Below, piece after piece: positions 21,348 to 31,288 of a stretch of DNA of 64,000 nucleotides. The notes under the pieces are model-generated. The model saw nothing but the letters and a program-made list of their open reading frames with translations, was not told the origin of the DNA and searched no databases. Made by a program: the position numbers and the translations under genes. The DNA comes from Erinaceus europaeus (lineage: Eukaryota > Chordata > Mammalia > Eulipotyphla > Erinaceidae), in NCBI RefSeq assembly GCF_950295315.1, contig NC_080168.1:3790574-3854573 (forward strand), given 5' to 3'. Numbering within the stretch: the stretch's first letter is position 1; every line of letters begins with the position of its first letter.

Positions 21348-21753
21348 TTTAAAAGAATGCTTAGGTTATCCAAGGGAAAGAAATAGTTGTAATCCACTTA
21401 AAATAGATTTCCTAGCTTCATCCTATTAGAAGACCCCTAATTCCATCTGCTCTGCTTCTACTTTTGGGTTCCTGTTTATTAAACACTATATTTTGCTGTC
21501 TTTCAGCCACCAAGCTACAAATGCTACTATGATGGCATCCTGACTTTCCTAAGCACATGACCACACCAATGTGTATTGAAGTATTACCTCTCCATACCCT
21601 GCCCCACTAGGGAAAGTTAGAAAAAGACTGGGGGGGGGGGGCAGTCATGTATCCACTTGCAATGTTCATGTCCAGTGGAGAAGCAATTACAAAAGCCAGA
21701 CCTTCTACCTTCTGCACCTGAGAAAGAATTTTGGTCCCTATTCCCAGAGGGAT

Positions 21754-21770
21754 AAAGAATACGTAAGTTT
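21754..21770. repeat. Left TSD of nested SINE-A
   Basis: AAAGAATACGTAAGTTT, repeated with one change at 22056-22072. Confidence 0.9.
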
Positions 21771-22055
21771 GGGAGCCGGGTGGTAGTGCAGTGGGTTAAG
21801 TGCAGGTGGCACAAAGTGCAAGGACAGGTGGAAGGATCCCAGTTTGAGCCCCCAGCTCCAGCCCCTGACTCCCCACCTGCAGGGGAGTCGCTTCACAGGC
21901 TGTGAAGCAGGTCTCCAGGTGTCTATCTTTTTCTCCCCCTCTCTGTCTTCCCCTCCTCTCTCCATTTCTTTCTGTCCTATCCAACAACGACATCAATAGC
22001 TACAACAATAATAACTACAACAATAAAACAAGGGCAACAAAAGGGAATAAAAAAA
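21771..22055 (+). mobile_element. SINE-A, full length, with TSD
   Basis: Begins GGGAGCCGGGTGGTAGTGCAG and ends in GGGCAACAAAAGGGAATA plus an A-run. Contains a short internal duplication (CCCCCAGCTCCAGCCCCTGA at 21850). Flanked by 17-base TSDs, so the ends are exact. Confidence 0.93.
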
Positions 22056-22072
22056 AAAGAATATGTAAGTTT
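22056..22072. repeat. Right TSD of nested SINE-A
   Basis: AAAGAATATGTAAGTTT; see 21754-21770. Confidence 0.9.
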
Positions 22073-22190
22073 ACAATGGAAGGAGTGGGACAGGGAACTA
22101 CACTGATGGAAATTATATGGAACTGTACCACTGTTACCTTACAGTCTTGTCAGTCATTATTAAATCACTAATAAAAATTTGAAAATAAAT

Positions 22191-24432
22191 AGACATAATG
22201 CTTGCACTCATCTGCTCAGAAAGATACTTTTTTTCCTTCCTCCTGTTCATAACCACCAGTAATAAATTTCCAGTTTTATTGAAGCAAAACTTTTTTGTTG
22301 CATTTCTGATTATAGCTAGTAAGCAAGCCTGAGAATTCCATGATGACAGATTACACACCTGTAAGTCTCTTTCCTTCCTTCCTTCCTTTTTTTCCTTCCT
22401 TCCTTCCTTCCTTCCTTCCTTCCTTCCTTCCTTCCTCCCTCCCTCCCTTCCTTCCTTCCATCATTCCTTCCTTATTTTCTACCTTCTTCCTTCCCTCTCT
22501 CCTGCACCCCCCCATTTCTACCTTGCTTTTCTTTTTCTTTATTTTTCAGTTACTATGCCTCACTTTTTACGCTCTCTTGAAAGAACTACCTTACAAGTGG
22601 ATTATCCAATCTGAGCAAAGCTCCTTTCGAGTAAGTCTGTAACCTTACACGTGCTTTCAGGAAAAAGCTACATTTTGGGGGGACTGAAACTCTAGCCACT
22701 ACTGCACGCTGTTCTTGTCTGAGAGCTGTGATTGCTCCGTTATTTCTCCCTTGAGGATTCCATGGATTTGGTTCAAGCACCATTGAACGTGATGCTGTAT
22801 TAATTGCCCTGGAGGGTAGCGAGGCCTTTGAACTGTGGCTGTGAGGGATATTTTGCTATAAGACATGTGTCAGCACTTGGCTGCTTAACTCTGGGGCTGG
22901 GCTGTGCAGCACACTGGGACCAAGAGTCTGGAAAACTACTTTGCATCCTAATCTTACATCTGTTTTCCATCGTGTGGAGAGATTGACTGGCCATTCTAAC
23001 AGGGAAGCTTCATCCTGGAATAGCTGGAATCGCAGCACAAAGAGTGAGCTGTCAAAGCATATTAGGCATTTCCCATCCTTTCTCCAAACAGCTGGCACCC
23101 ACAGGTGAAGGCTGGATACAATGAATTAATTGCCCTCAACTTTCACCCCAGCAGAACTGTGTGTAAGTAAGTTATAGGTTAGCATTATGATTCTGAGACT
23201 TACATGGGAGATGATCTCTCTGCTTTCAGTGCAAATAAAACCTCCTTTTCAGTTCTGAACCCAGGCTGAGTTGCACAAGCCACAGCAGAGTAAGTGAATG
23301 TATACACGGGTTTAAGGTAGAGGTCCAGCACACTCACCACCATTCATTCAAGGACCACAGCCTGAGTGACAGCTTTCCTGGAAGATGGCTCTCCTCTTGA
23401 TCATTTCCATTGCCACAGATGAGAACAGAACAGGATCCCTCTGCAGAGGCCTGGGGCCACTCTTGTCAGTGATGGTTATAGAGGTGTAACTATATTCTTA
23501 GACTTCTCAAGAGCAGATTTTTTTTCTAGGAATTATTACAGACCCTCAAATAATATAGGTCCCTCTCTTGTCTATCAGTAGATCCCAGGCTTACAAAGGC
23601 TGCAGATGTGCCTCATAAGTGCTTTTCATGTCTTTGAGAATACAGTAAAAGCAATGTTTCTGTGGAAATGTCCATGTTGAGTCATTGGCAGTCAAAGATC
23701 TAGGATAAAAAAAATAATCAGTGACTGTCTTCCCACATGACTCTTTAGAACTTGATCCTCTGAAATTTCTACACATCTGCTTTGTGGGGGGGGGGGTGGA
23801 AGAGGGAAAGTTTGATGGAAACTAGAGCAGGTCAGATGCAGGAGGAGCAAGAAGACTGTGTGACTGTTAAGCATTTTTCTTGGAGACCTCTAGTAACACT
23901 GTACTCTTACTTTTCCTTTGATTTACTTTTTTTAATTTTAATGGATTGACTACTTTAGCAGAATTGTGTAAATGACAAGATCATCAGTGTCGCCATGGAG
24001 CGACCAACCTGTACTAAAAATGGATTGCTCCTCTTTATTTGTTTATCCACTCAATCAATCAATTAATCAATCAATCGATTCTAGGTCTGACTGAGCACAC
24101 TCTTCGTTTATATACTGTCCAGCAACTTTTTTCACTTCTGATATTTCCTTATTTTGTTACTGGAATGTTTGTAGTCTGAAGCTGAACATATATGGAGCTG
24201 ACAGAAAAAAATCTTGGGGACAAGTTAAATCAAATACCTGTTCATATGATAGACATGAAATATGTGACTTAGATCCATGTTTTCTTATACATTTTTATTC
24301 TAGTTGGATTTGCTATGAAGCTCACTCTCCATTCTTTACTAACTTGCAAGGCTTCAATGGATTTAGCTCATTCTGTCTCTGTGGGAGACTATATAAGTGT
24401 ACATTTGTGAAAAGTGAAGAAATAGACAATGA
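22191..24432. other. 2.2 kb repeat-poor stretch, no gene seen
   Basis: Single-copy-looking DNA. Holds the (TTCC)n at 22370, a G-run at 23786-23796 and a (CAAT)n patch at 24050-24078. Frames up to 100 codons are low-complexity or unsupported. Confidence 0.4.
22370..22460. repeat. (TTCC)n microsatellite
   Basis: TTCC units with a TTTTTTT interruption at 22387 and CCCT units near 22436-22448. Confidence 0.95.
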
Positions 24433-24747
24433 TATTTTATTTTATTTTACTGATTCATTTATTTGCCACCAGAGTTATCATGGGTGGCTCAGTGGGGGCA
24501 CTATGAATTCACTACTTCTGGTGGCTGGGTTTTTTTTTCTCCTTTTTTAAATTTCTATTTTATTTTTTTATCTGACAGGACAGAGAGAAATTGAGAGAGG
24601 AGGAGAAGGTAGAGAGAAAGAGACACATCAACACTTCTGTTTGATCACTTATGAAGCATCCCCCCTGCAAGTGGGTACTGGGAGCTTAAGCCCAGATCCT
24701 TGAGCTTTGTAATATGTGCACTCAACCAGGTACACCAGTGATCTGCC
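24433..24747 (-). mobile_element. SINE-B with extended 3' module
   Basis: TTTGCCACCAGAGTTATCAT at 24462, GACAGGACAGAGAGAAATTG at 24576, CCCCCTGCAAGTGGGTACTG and head complement GGTACACCAGTGATCTGCC. Confidence 0.82.
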
Positions 24748-25209
24748 ACTGACCACAATTTTTAGTGTGAGTATTGTGAACCAAAACAAACAAACAAACA
24801 AAAATTGTTCCTTAGAAAAAAGAAGTTGGGAAAGTTGAAAGTTTAACCATAAACTCTGGCTAATCTGATCAAGCTGGAGTGTAAGATTAACATATACACT
24901 TACAGTTTCATCAAGGGCAAATCCACTCTTCATTTTTCTGTTCTGTGTCTAGTAGAAGTAACACTAGAACCATCCCAGGAGAAGTTGCTGGTTGAGAGCC
25001 TGGAAAGTGATGGAGCATTACATTAGCTCAGGCTGATAGACCACATTTCTGTGGAATGAGGACCTGGCTTATCATTCATTCTTAGAGATACAGCATTACT
25101 TCACACATTCAGTGCACTTGACTATCTGACTGTCTAGTATACCTTGTCCATACATGGCTCTAAAAATTATTTCATCTAATTTTCATAGCAAATTTTTAAA
25201 AAATCAGGT
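24748..25209. other. No feature seen
   Basis: About 460 bases, no element recognised. Confidence 0.4.
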
Positions 25210-25430
25210 CAATGGTGTATTGCACCAAAGTAAAAGACTCTGGACTGCAGGGGGGCAAGGTGGGGGTGGTGGTGGTGGTGGTTCAGGTCCTGGAACATGA
25301 TGGCAGAGGAGGTCCTAGTGGGGGTTGTATTGTTATGTGGAAATGTGATACATGTACAAACTACAGTATTTTCCTATTGACTGTAAATGATTGATCCCCC
25401 AATAAAGAAACTAAAAAACAAAAAAAAATG
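25210..25430 (+). mobile_element. L1-like Y 3' end
   Basis: GTATTGCACCAAAGTAAAAG at 25216, a (GGT)n-rich G tract at 25250-25280, GGAACATGATGGCAGAGGAG and CCCCAATAAAGAAACTAAAA followed by A-run. G-rich tract plus AATAAA and poly(A) fit a mammalian L1 3' UTR. 5'-truncated. Confidence 0.75.
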
Positions 25431-25482
25431 TCAAAGAGCTCAGTAAGCTGTCCATAATCTGGTCATGTTAAATTTCAAGGGC

Positions 25483-25485
<3 letters not shown>

Positions 25486-25539
<54 letters not shown>

Positions 25540-25540
25540 T
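25486..25540. repeat. (TTTC)n microsatellite from a SINE tail
   Basis: About 13 TTTC units adjoining the tail side of the minus-strand SINE-A at 25541, as at 12651. Confidence 0.93.
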
Positions 25541-25812
25541 TTCTTTTCTTATATATTTATTTATGTATTTATTTTCCCTTTTGTTGCCCTTGTTGTTTTT
25601 TATTGTTGTAGTTATTATTATTGCTGTTGTTGTCATAGTTGTTGGATAGGACAGAGAGAAAAGGAGAGAGGATGGAAAGACAGGGACAGGGAGAGAAAGA
25701 CAGACACCTGCAGACCTTCTTCACTGCTTTTGAAGCGAAGCCCCTGCAGGTGGGGAGCTGGGGTCTCAAACAGGGATCCTTGAGCTTTGCCCACTGTGCT
25801 ACTGCCTGATCC
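25541..25812 (-). mobile_element. SINE-A
   Basis: TTTTGTTGCCCTTGTTGTTT at 25579, GTTGGATAGGACAGAGAGAA at 25640, CCCCTGCAGGTGGGGAGC and head complement GTGCTACTGCCTGATCC. A small deletion removes part of the head (GAGCTTTGCCCACTGTGC). Confidence 0.87.
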
Positions 25813-25939
25813 TTTTTTTTTAACCAGAACACTGTTTAGTTCTGGCTTATGGTGGTGCACGGGATTGAACCTGGGATGTTGGAGCCTCAGGCCTAAGAGT
25901 CTGTTTGCATAACCATTATGCTATCTACCCTCTGCCCTA
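25813..25939 (-). mobile_element. SINE-C (different tRNA-like head)
   Basis: T-run, then CTGGCTTATGGTGGTGCACG and GGGATTGAACCTGGGATG (B-box complement), GGAGCCTCAGGCCTAAGAGT, and the head side GCATAACCATTATGCTATCT. It directly abuts the preceding SINE-A, which used its A tail as target. Confidence 0.7.
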
Positions 25940-26170
25940 GGGTTCTTTCTTTTACACTAGAATTGCCTCTGACACTGACTACTTTCATTTTCCCTCTTTC
26001 TTCATCTAGCAAATAAAAGTCACAGTGACACTACACCATGTGGTACTTCACTACAGTAACAATAAGCATTGGTGGGAGCTAAAGCTACAATGAACATGTG
26101 TTAGTGGCTTTGAGAAACAACAGTATGTGTGGCATCAAATATGCTCTCTGGGTACAACACACACCTTTCT

Positions 26171-26173
<3 letters not shown>

Positions 26174-26199
<26 letters not shown>
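26174..26199. repeat. (TG)n microsatellite, LTR insertion site
   Basis: About 13 units; the tract continues on the far side of the LTR at 26542-26551. Confidence 0.9.
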
Positions 26200-26204
<5 letters not shown>

Positions 26205-26541
26205 GTCTAGCTTCGCAGGCGGGAGAGAGACGACCAGGGACTCATGGCTGAGCTGGGAACGCAGTTCAATCTTTATTGATGAGCGTGGATGCAGTTCAAC
26301 AATCTAATCTCTCTTCATTAGAAAGCCCTGTCTTTTTATATCTCCTGAGGCAGAAGTGTCAGGAAGAGGAAGTAGGTAGGATTGGGGGTGGGGCGAAGGA
26401 AAAAGCACACAAACCAGTGGGGATTAAACCAATGAAAACAATGATTATGTAAATAGACCACAGCCTTAAGCAATACAAGCGAACCTAATGTGATGATCAA
26501 AACTGAAGGTCTTATAAGCAGAATTTAGAAGCATACCAACA
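26200..26541 (-). mobile_element. Solo LTR inserted in a (TG)n tract
   Basis: On the minus strand it starts TGTTGGTATGC and ends CTAGACCAGCA (342 bases, TG...CA). It has a TATAAAAAG box (complement at 26333-26342), AATAAA (complement at 26272-26277) and a U5 with CTCTCCCGCCTGCGAAGC. TG repeat on both sides marks the target site, so the TSD length cannot be read. No internal region nearby. Confidence 0.82.
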
Positions 26542-26702
26542 TGTGTGTGTGTCCTAGTTCCAAACTGTGGCAGCTGGTGGGAAATAAATACCACAAAACA
26601 GTGGTATATACTCCCTCTTTCAGAATGAAGAAACCAACAATCCAAGAATAATAAAATAGATTACGCACAGGGCCCCAGAACTAATAAAAAATATAAAACG
26701 TG

Positions 26703-26935
26703 GGGCCAGGCAGGGATGCACCCTGTTAAGTGCATACTTTTCTACGATCAAGAACCTAGTTCAACTCCCTGATCTCCACTGCGGGGGCGGGGGTCTGGGG
26801 GAGCTTCACAAGTGATGAAGCAGGGCTGCATGTGTCTCTCTTTCTCTTTCCCTCTTTCCCTCTCTGTCTCCTTCTTCTCCCTCGGTCTCTTTCTGTTCTA
26901 GTAAGTTTTAAAAAACGATAATAAACACATATTTT
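26703..26935 (+). mobile_element. SINE-B, diverged
   Basis: Head GGGGCCAGGCAGGGATGC at 26703, TAGTTCAACTCCCTGATCTC at 26757, a G-run GCGGGGGCGGGGG, CTTCACAAGTGATGAAGCAG and CT module; end TCTGTTCTAGTAAG. Confidence 0.78.
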
Positions 26936-27039
26936 TAAAAAGCATTCTTGGCTCACAGTCAGGTCAGTAAAAGTGTTTGCTGTTGTTGAGTGTGGGCTCA
27001 TGTGGTAGAACTCATGAATCAACATTCACAGTGAGTTAG

Positions 27040-27210
27040 ATTACAGGTCCCCACCTGCAGGGTGAAACAGTGCAGCAGGTCTCTCTCTCTCTCTCTCTCC
27101 CCTGTCTCTCATTCTCTGTATGTGTCTCTCTCTGTCTCTCTCCTTCTTTCCCTCTCTCCCTATATATCTGTCTATCTCATATCTGTTAGCAGTAAAAAAA
27201 AAAAAAAAAA
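27040..27210 (+). mobile_element. SINE-B, 5'-eroded
   Basis: Only from TACAGGTCCCCACCTGCAGG (27043) is it clear; then a CT tract 27080-27165 and an A-run at 27194-27210. The region 26975-27040 may be its decayed head. Confidence 0.6.
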
Positions 27211-27229
27211 GTAGATAAGTTTTGGACAT

Positions 27230-27532
27230 TACACCAGCACCCCTGCATAGTTGATATTATGGTCTATTTACATAATCATTGTTTTGCCTACAGGATATTG
27301 GTTAATCCCATTGGTTAGAACCATCACAGCAGCTGTTATGGAAGCTTTCTACCTTCCTGTTCTTTTCTCCACCCCATCTCCTAGCCATTTACTTTTCCCA
27401 CTTGCCACTTCCAGTTAAAGATACATATAAAGGCGTCTCTGATCAATAAAGGCATTGCATTGCGTTCCTGCTCCACCGCGAGTTCCTGGTCTCTTCTCTC
27501 TCCGGCAATGCTAGCCCAGCATTCGGGTAAAA
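27230..27532 (+). mobile_element. ERV LTR, related to the one at 20209
   Basis: Shares ACATAATCATTGTTTTGCC (27270) and TCTCTGATCAATAAAG with the 20209-20745 LTR. TATAAAG at 27426, AATAAA at 27445-27450, then GCATTGCATTGC and a U5 ending near CAGCATTCGGG. Shorter U3 than its relative; both boundaries are approximate. Confidence 0.75.
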
Positions 27533-28367
27533 ATAGTGACTGGGAATGGTGGAAGTGTACAAGCACTATAGGGTCTGGTAATGACCATATAGCAAAAAAA
27601 TAAAAGAAAATTTAAAAAAAGGGAAAATGTTCTTTTTCAGAATAGCATAACAAGAAAGAAAAATAAAATAATGAAGCTATTCATTTCAGAATTTAGGGTG
27701 TGTTGACTCTATGGCCTTTTGTAGAACTCAAGAGAGTAACTGGTAGGTACTTCTTAGCAAGCATGAGAAGTGTTTAGTGTCTTTCTGCCTGATCACATTC
27801 ACACTGAGTAGCAGGTGCTCTGTATGGAGAGATGGTAGCCTGGAATTCCAAGTGGGTAATAATTCCAGAAATGACAATTTAAGTGTCACCTTCAGTAAAG
27901 TCTGAGTTGCTAAACTCTTAGTGACTATTCCAGGATGCCTGACTTGATTCTAGTCTATCAACTCCTCCACTAAATAGCTTTCCAACCTCTTTTTCACTGG
28001 TTTTGACCCTTCAGGAATCCTTTAGAGCTGAATTACCTACACAAATTACTGTTAAGCACTTAACTCAGTCTTCCCCACCAACAAGCAGTCAGTAGCAAAT
28101 CTTTATTCCATACCTGCCTTAGATATAAAAGTCAAGACCACAATAATCGTTCCACCCATTTAGAGAAATGACTGTGAAAATTATCTGGCACAATACTTGT
28201 CAACTTTGGGTATATCACCATAGTGAGAGAGAGAGAACATCCCCATTCATCTCTGAGAACTCAAATACTCTATCCAGTTGCCAAACACCAGTTGAGATCT
28301 TATCACTCCTTAGAAATTTAGCACAGGAAAGCAAACAACAAAAAATCAATATTTTTATTATTATTTC
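27533..28367. other. No feature seen
   Basis: About 830 bases of single-copy-looking sequence. Confidence 0.4.
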
Positions 28368-28443
28368 TTGTAGGTGGGGAAAAGGGACTTAAACCCTTGT
28401 GCACCGTAATGTGTGCACTGAACCAGGTGTGCCACCATCTGGC
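28368..28443 (-). mobile_element. SINE-B head fragment
   Basis: GTAGGTGGGGAAAAGGGACT, TGCACCGTAATGTGTGCACT and GGTGTGCCACCATCTGGC, the complement of the SINE head and B-box region only. Confidence 0.7.
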
Positions 28444-29336
28444 ATCTAGCAGTCAACCTTTAAACCTCTGGTTCCACTATTTTTTGTCATTGTGACTTTG
28501 GTCAAACCTCTCCCCACTATGGCTGTGAATTTCATCTGTAAAATGAGAAAGATTTAATAAATTCATGTAAGTGTAACCATAGCCCCCAAAGGAACAGGGC
28601 TGTCTACTGTGATCCTAGAGAATGAAGTGAGTTGAAGTTATTAAATCAATGAGCTAGCCCCCCCCAAAAAAAGTATTCTCAGTAATCTATTTTCAAGAAT
28701 GCTTTTTGCAAGCGAGAGTTTCTATGTTAAGTCTGAATTGGAAAACAAAAGGGCAGCAGAGACTCAAACTACTCAGTCCAGTTCTGTTTGCTTTTATCCT
28801 TCAGAAAAATGAGATTGTTTTTCTAAAATAGATTTTGTTTGGGCTGAAAATACAGGGGCACACATCTTGATCCAGAAAATCAAGAGGCTTAGTGACTTAA
28901 AACCCCCCAACCTGTTTACCCTGAAGTCCTATTCCAACATTCTCTAGCCTTCCTTATACCTGTGCAAATACTCCCTAAGAGAAAGAAATCAAGTCTAACG
29001 TAGATCTGAGTAGGGTTTCTTGCCTCCATTGCATTCAAATTTCAATAAAATCTTTTCCCCCTGACCAAAAGCCCGTGTGAGAATATTTGACTTCCTACGG
29101 CACCAAATAGTAGGTCTACATTTAGCTTCATAAGAACTGCCTTAAAAGAATGTGGAATGCATGCTTAGAGTTCAAGAAATACTTTGTTTAGCTACTATAA
29201 TTCAAGGAAGAAGGCTTATACTATATAGTTCTTCATAATTTTTCTGGCACTGAGTTTGAGCATCATGTGTTACGTTCATATCAAGATGATTACCATCATC
29301 TTCATCTCTTTCTGTCTCTTTCTTTTTATATTTGTT
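28444..29336. other. No feature seen
   Basis: About 890 bases with no recognised repeat or exon. Confidence 0.4.
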
Positions 29337-29604
29337 TTTTTAATTTTTTTAAAATTTATTTATTTTCTGTCTTGCTGCCCTTGTTTTTATATTGTTGTTG
29401 TAGTTATTGTTATTGATGTCTTCATTGTTAGATAGGACAGAGAGAAATGGAGAGAGGAAGGGAAGACACCTGCAGACCTGCTTCACTGCTTGTGAAGCCA
29501 CGACCTTGCAGGTGGGGAGCTGGGGGCTGGAACCAGGATCCTTATGCTGGTCCTTGCTCTTCATGCCACCTGAGTTTAACCCGCTGCGCTACCGCCCAAC
29601 TCCC
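29337..29604 (-). mobile_element. SINE-A
   Basis: Tail side TTTTTTAATTTTTTTAAAAT, TTGCTGCCCTTG at 29372, shortened GA module, CCTTGCAGGTGGGGAGCTGG and intact head complement GCGCTACCGCCCAACTCCC ending at 29604. Confidence 0.88.
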
Positions 29605-29699
29605 TCTTTCTGTCTCTTTCTACTTCCTCATTCCCAAAATGCTTTGTCCTTGAAATGCAGTTCTCCAGAGGAGAATCTTTATCTCTTACTGCACCTACA

Positions 29700-29932
29700 G
29701 ATAACAGTCAGTATCAACTTTCTGGCCATGTGAGTAGCCATCTTGAAAGCAGGCCCAGACGTCTACAGTTGAGTTGTCCCACTTGCCACTGAAGGAAGCA
29801 GAAACCAGTCTTTTCCTGCCAAAACCTTCTGAAATGGTATGTTCATGAGCCAAATAAATGCCACTTGCTGCTCAAAGCCACAAAATTTTGTGGTGATGTG
29901 TTACACTGCAATAGGTAACACAATGAAAATTT
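29700..29932 (+). mobile_element. MLT1-like (MaLR) LTR, 3' part
   Basis: GGCCATGTGAGTAGCCATCTTG, then GAGCCAAATAAATGCCACTT (AATAAA at 29854) and GTGATGTGTTACACTGCAAT followed by AGGTAACACA, in the order seen in the 3' half of old mammalian MLT1 LTRs. Much decayed, so much older than the SINEs. Subfamily not assignable by eye. Confidence 0.65.
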
Positions 29933-30251
29933 CTTCCTAAATATTTGCCATGGGCCTGGAGCTACCATTTTATACACAGACATATATGTCTCCCTGGAAT
30001 ATATAATCATCTGCTTATTTAATACCCAGAACACAATGAACATTTTGTTGCTATTTGTCATGGTCAAGGATAATGTTTCATACATTTTTTGTTTCTATTG
30101 AAGAGGTCTTTTGACTAGAAAAAAAAATATATATATATAGGCTAGTAACAGTGTTATTTTGTAATCTTCTTCTTAGAGGTTTCCTATTTTGAAGTTGAGG
30201 TGATCAAAACAATTTTTAGGAAACTGTTACTTAAGCTGAAAACTACATTTT

Positions 30252-30263
30252 AGAAGCTAGAAA
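30252..30263. repeat. Left TSD of tRNA-Cys retrocopy
   Basis: AGAAGCTAGAAA, repeated exactly at 30302-30313. Confidence 0.9.
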
Positions 30264-30301
30264 CATGGGGTATAGCTCAGTGGTCGAGCATTTTTGACTG
30301 C
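30264..30301 (+). pseudogene. 3'-truncated tRNA-Cys(GCA) retropseudogene, tailless
   Basis: GGGGTATAGCTCAGTGGTCG (30267-30286) then AGCATTTTTGACTGC match the 5' half of mammalian tRNA-Cys: acceptor strand, intact A box and D arm, anticodon stem and the start of the GCA anticodon. The copy has two extra T in the anticodon stem region and stops inside the anticodon loop. There is no T arm, B box or A tail. Perfect 12-base TSDs flank it. This fits the class of tailless retropseudogenes attributed to L1 enzymes using a 3'-truncated tRNA. Confidence 0.85.
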
Positions 30302-30313
30302 AGAAGCTAGAAA
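30302..30313. repeat. Right TSD of tRNA-Cys retrocopy
   Basis: AGAAGCTAGAAA; identical to 30252-30263. The first A is also the last anticodon base, so the exact boundary is ambiguous by one base. Confidence 0.9.
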
Positions 30314-30492
30314 TTGTGATTTGAAATATTTGGAAGAAATATATATATAGCATTGGAAGCTTAAATAAGTAGAGGTAAAATTTTCCTATAACAGAAATTG
30401 TCTTTGCATGTACCTTATTGTTTTCACCATGCCAGTTTTGTATCCAGTATTTGTAAAATAAAATCATCATCATCATCATAATACCCTATTGA

Positions 30493-30527
30493 TATTTGAA
30501 GTGTGGATATACTCCACACTTCAAATA
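30493..30527. repeat. Perfect 15-bp inverted repeat (hairpin)
   Basis: TATTTGAAGTGTGGA (30493-30507) pairs without mismatch with TCCACACTTCAAATA (30513-30527) across a 5-base loop. Confidence 0.95.
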
Positions 30528-30550
30528 ATGATAACAGCAACGACAACCAA

Positions 30551-30641
30551 TAAAATAATAAGCATCAGTTGACAAACATAAGTTTATATAGTGATATAAC
30601 TTTCCTGTAAGAGAAGCAGAAGCAGAAATATGGACCTTGGA
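30551..30641 (+). repeat. Local direct duplication, copy 1
   Basis: From AAAATAATAAGCATCAGTTG to GAAATATGGACCTTGG; matches 31191-31272 at roughly 85 percent by eye, including GAGAAGCAGAAGCAGAAA. Confidence 0.85.
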
Positions 30642-30789
30642 TAAAAATGTTACGGTGAGAGTCGTCTGCATCCTACCATTTTTAATAAAGTAAGGGCTGG
30701 GAGGAAATAGGACTTAGTCAACAATTATAAATTCCTTACCTGTTCCCTTCATCTCTTGGGGAGTGGAATATAAATAAAAATTTTAAATT

Positions 30790-31140
30790 GGGTCACCGGT
30801 GGCGGCGCAGTGGGTTAAACGAACATGGCTTGTCAAGTGCAAGGACAAGCCTAAAGATCCCAGTTCGAGCCCCCAGCTCCCCACATTGAGAACCTCCATT
30901 CACAGGCGGTGAAGCAGGTCTGCAGGTGTCTGTCTTTGTCTCCCCCTCTCTGTCTTCCCCTCCTCTCTCCATGTCTCTCTGTCCTATCTAACAAGAATGC
31001 TACTAACAATAGTAATGATAACAGTAATGATAAACAACAAGGGCAACAAAAGGGAAAAATAGTCTCCAGGGGCAGTGGGTTTGTGGTGCAGGCACCGAGC
31101 CCCAGAAATAAGCCTAGAGGAAAATAAAATAGAATAAAAT
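30790..31140 (+). mobile_element. SINE-A with extended 3' module
   Basis: Head GGTCACCGGTGGCGGCGCAG at 30791, B box AGTTCGAGCCC at 30862, TGAAGCAGGTCTGCAGGTGT at 30910, ACAAGGGCAACAAAAGGG at 31038, then CCAGGGGCAGTGGGTTTGTG and GCACCGAGCCCCAGAAATAA, and an AAATA-rich end. It lies between the two halves of the local duplication. Confidence 0.85.
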
Positions 31141-31190
31141 TATATTTCCTATTTAAAATAATTTGCAAGAAGTATGAAATCTTATTTCTT

Positions 31191-31272
31191 AAAATAATAA
31201 ACATCAGTAGACAAATTTAAATTTATATAGTGATTCCTATAAGAGAAGCAGAAGCAGAAACATGGACCTTTG
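31191..31272 (+). repeat. Local direct duplication, copy 2
   Basis: From AAAATAATAAACATCAGTAG to GAAACATGGACCTTTG; second copy of 30551-30641, about 9 bases shorter because ATAACTTTCC is partly absent. Confidence 0.85.
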
Positions 31273-31288
31273 TTAAATGTGTTATGTT

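Larger units (their letters stand above)
21616..22190 (+). mobile_element. L1-like X 3' end, split by a SINE-A
   Basis: Left part: ATGTTCATGTCCAGTGGAGA, GAAGCAATTACAAAAGCCAG and CCCAGAGGGATAAAGAAT. Right part from 22056: GGAACTACACTGATGGAAAT, TTACAGTCTTGTC and ATTAAATCACTAATAAAAAT. The end differs from the 4415-5650 copy, indicating a second subfamily (compare 58772 and 61450). Confidence 0.72.

Noticed and set aside
30264..30301. Functional tRNA-Cys
   Set aside because: The 3' half (variable loop, T arm, acceptor 3' strand, B box) is absent.
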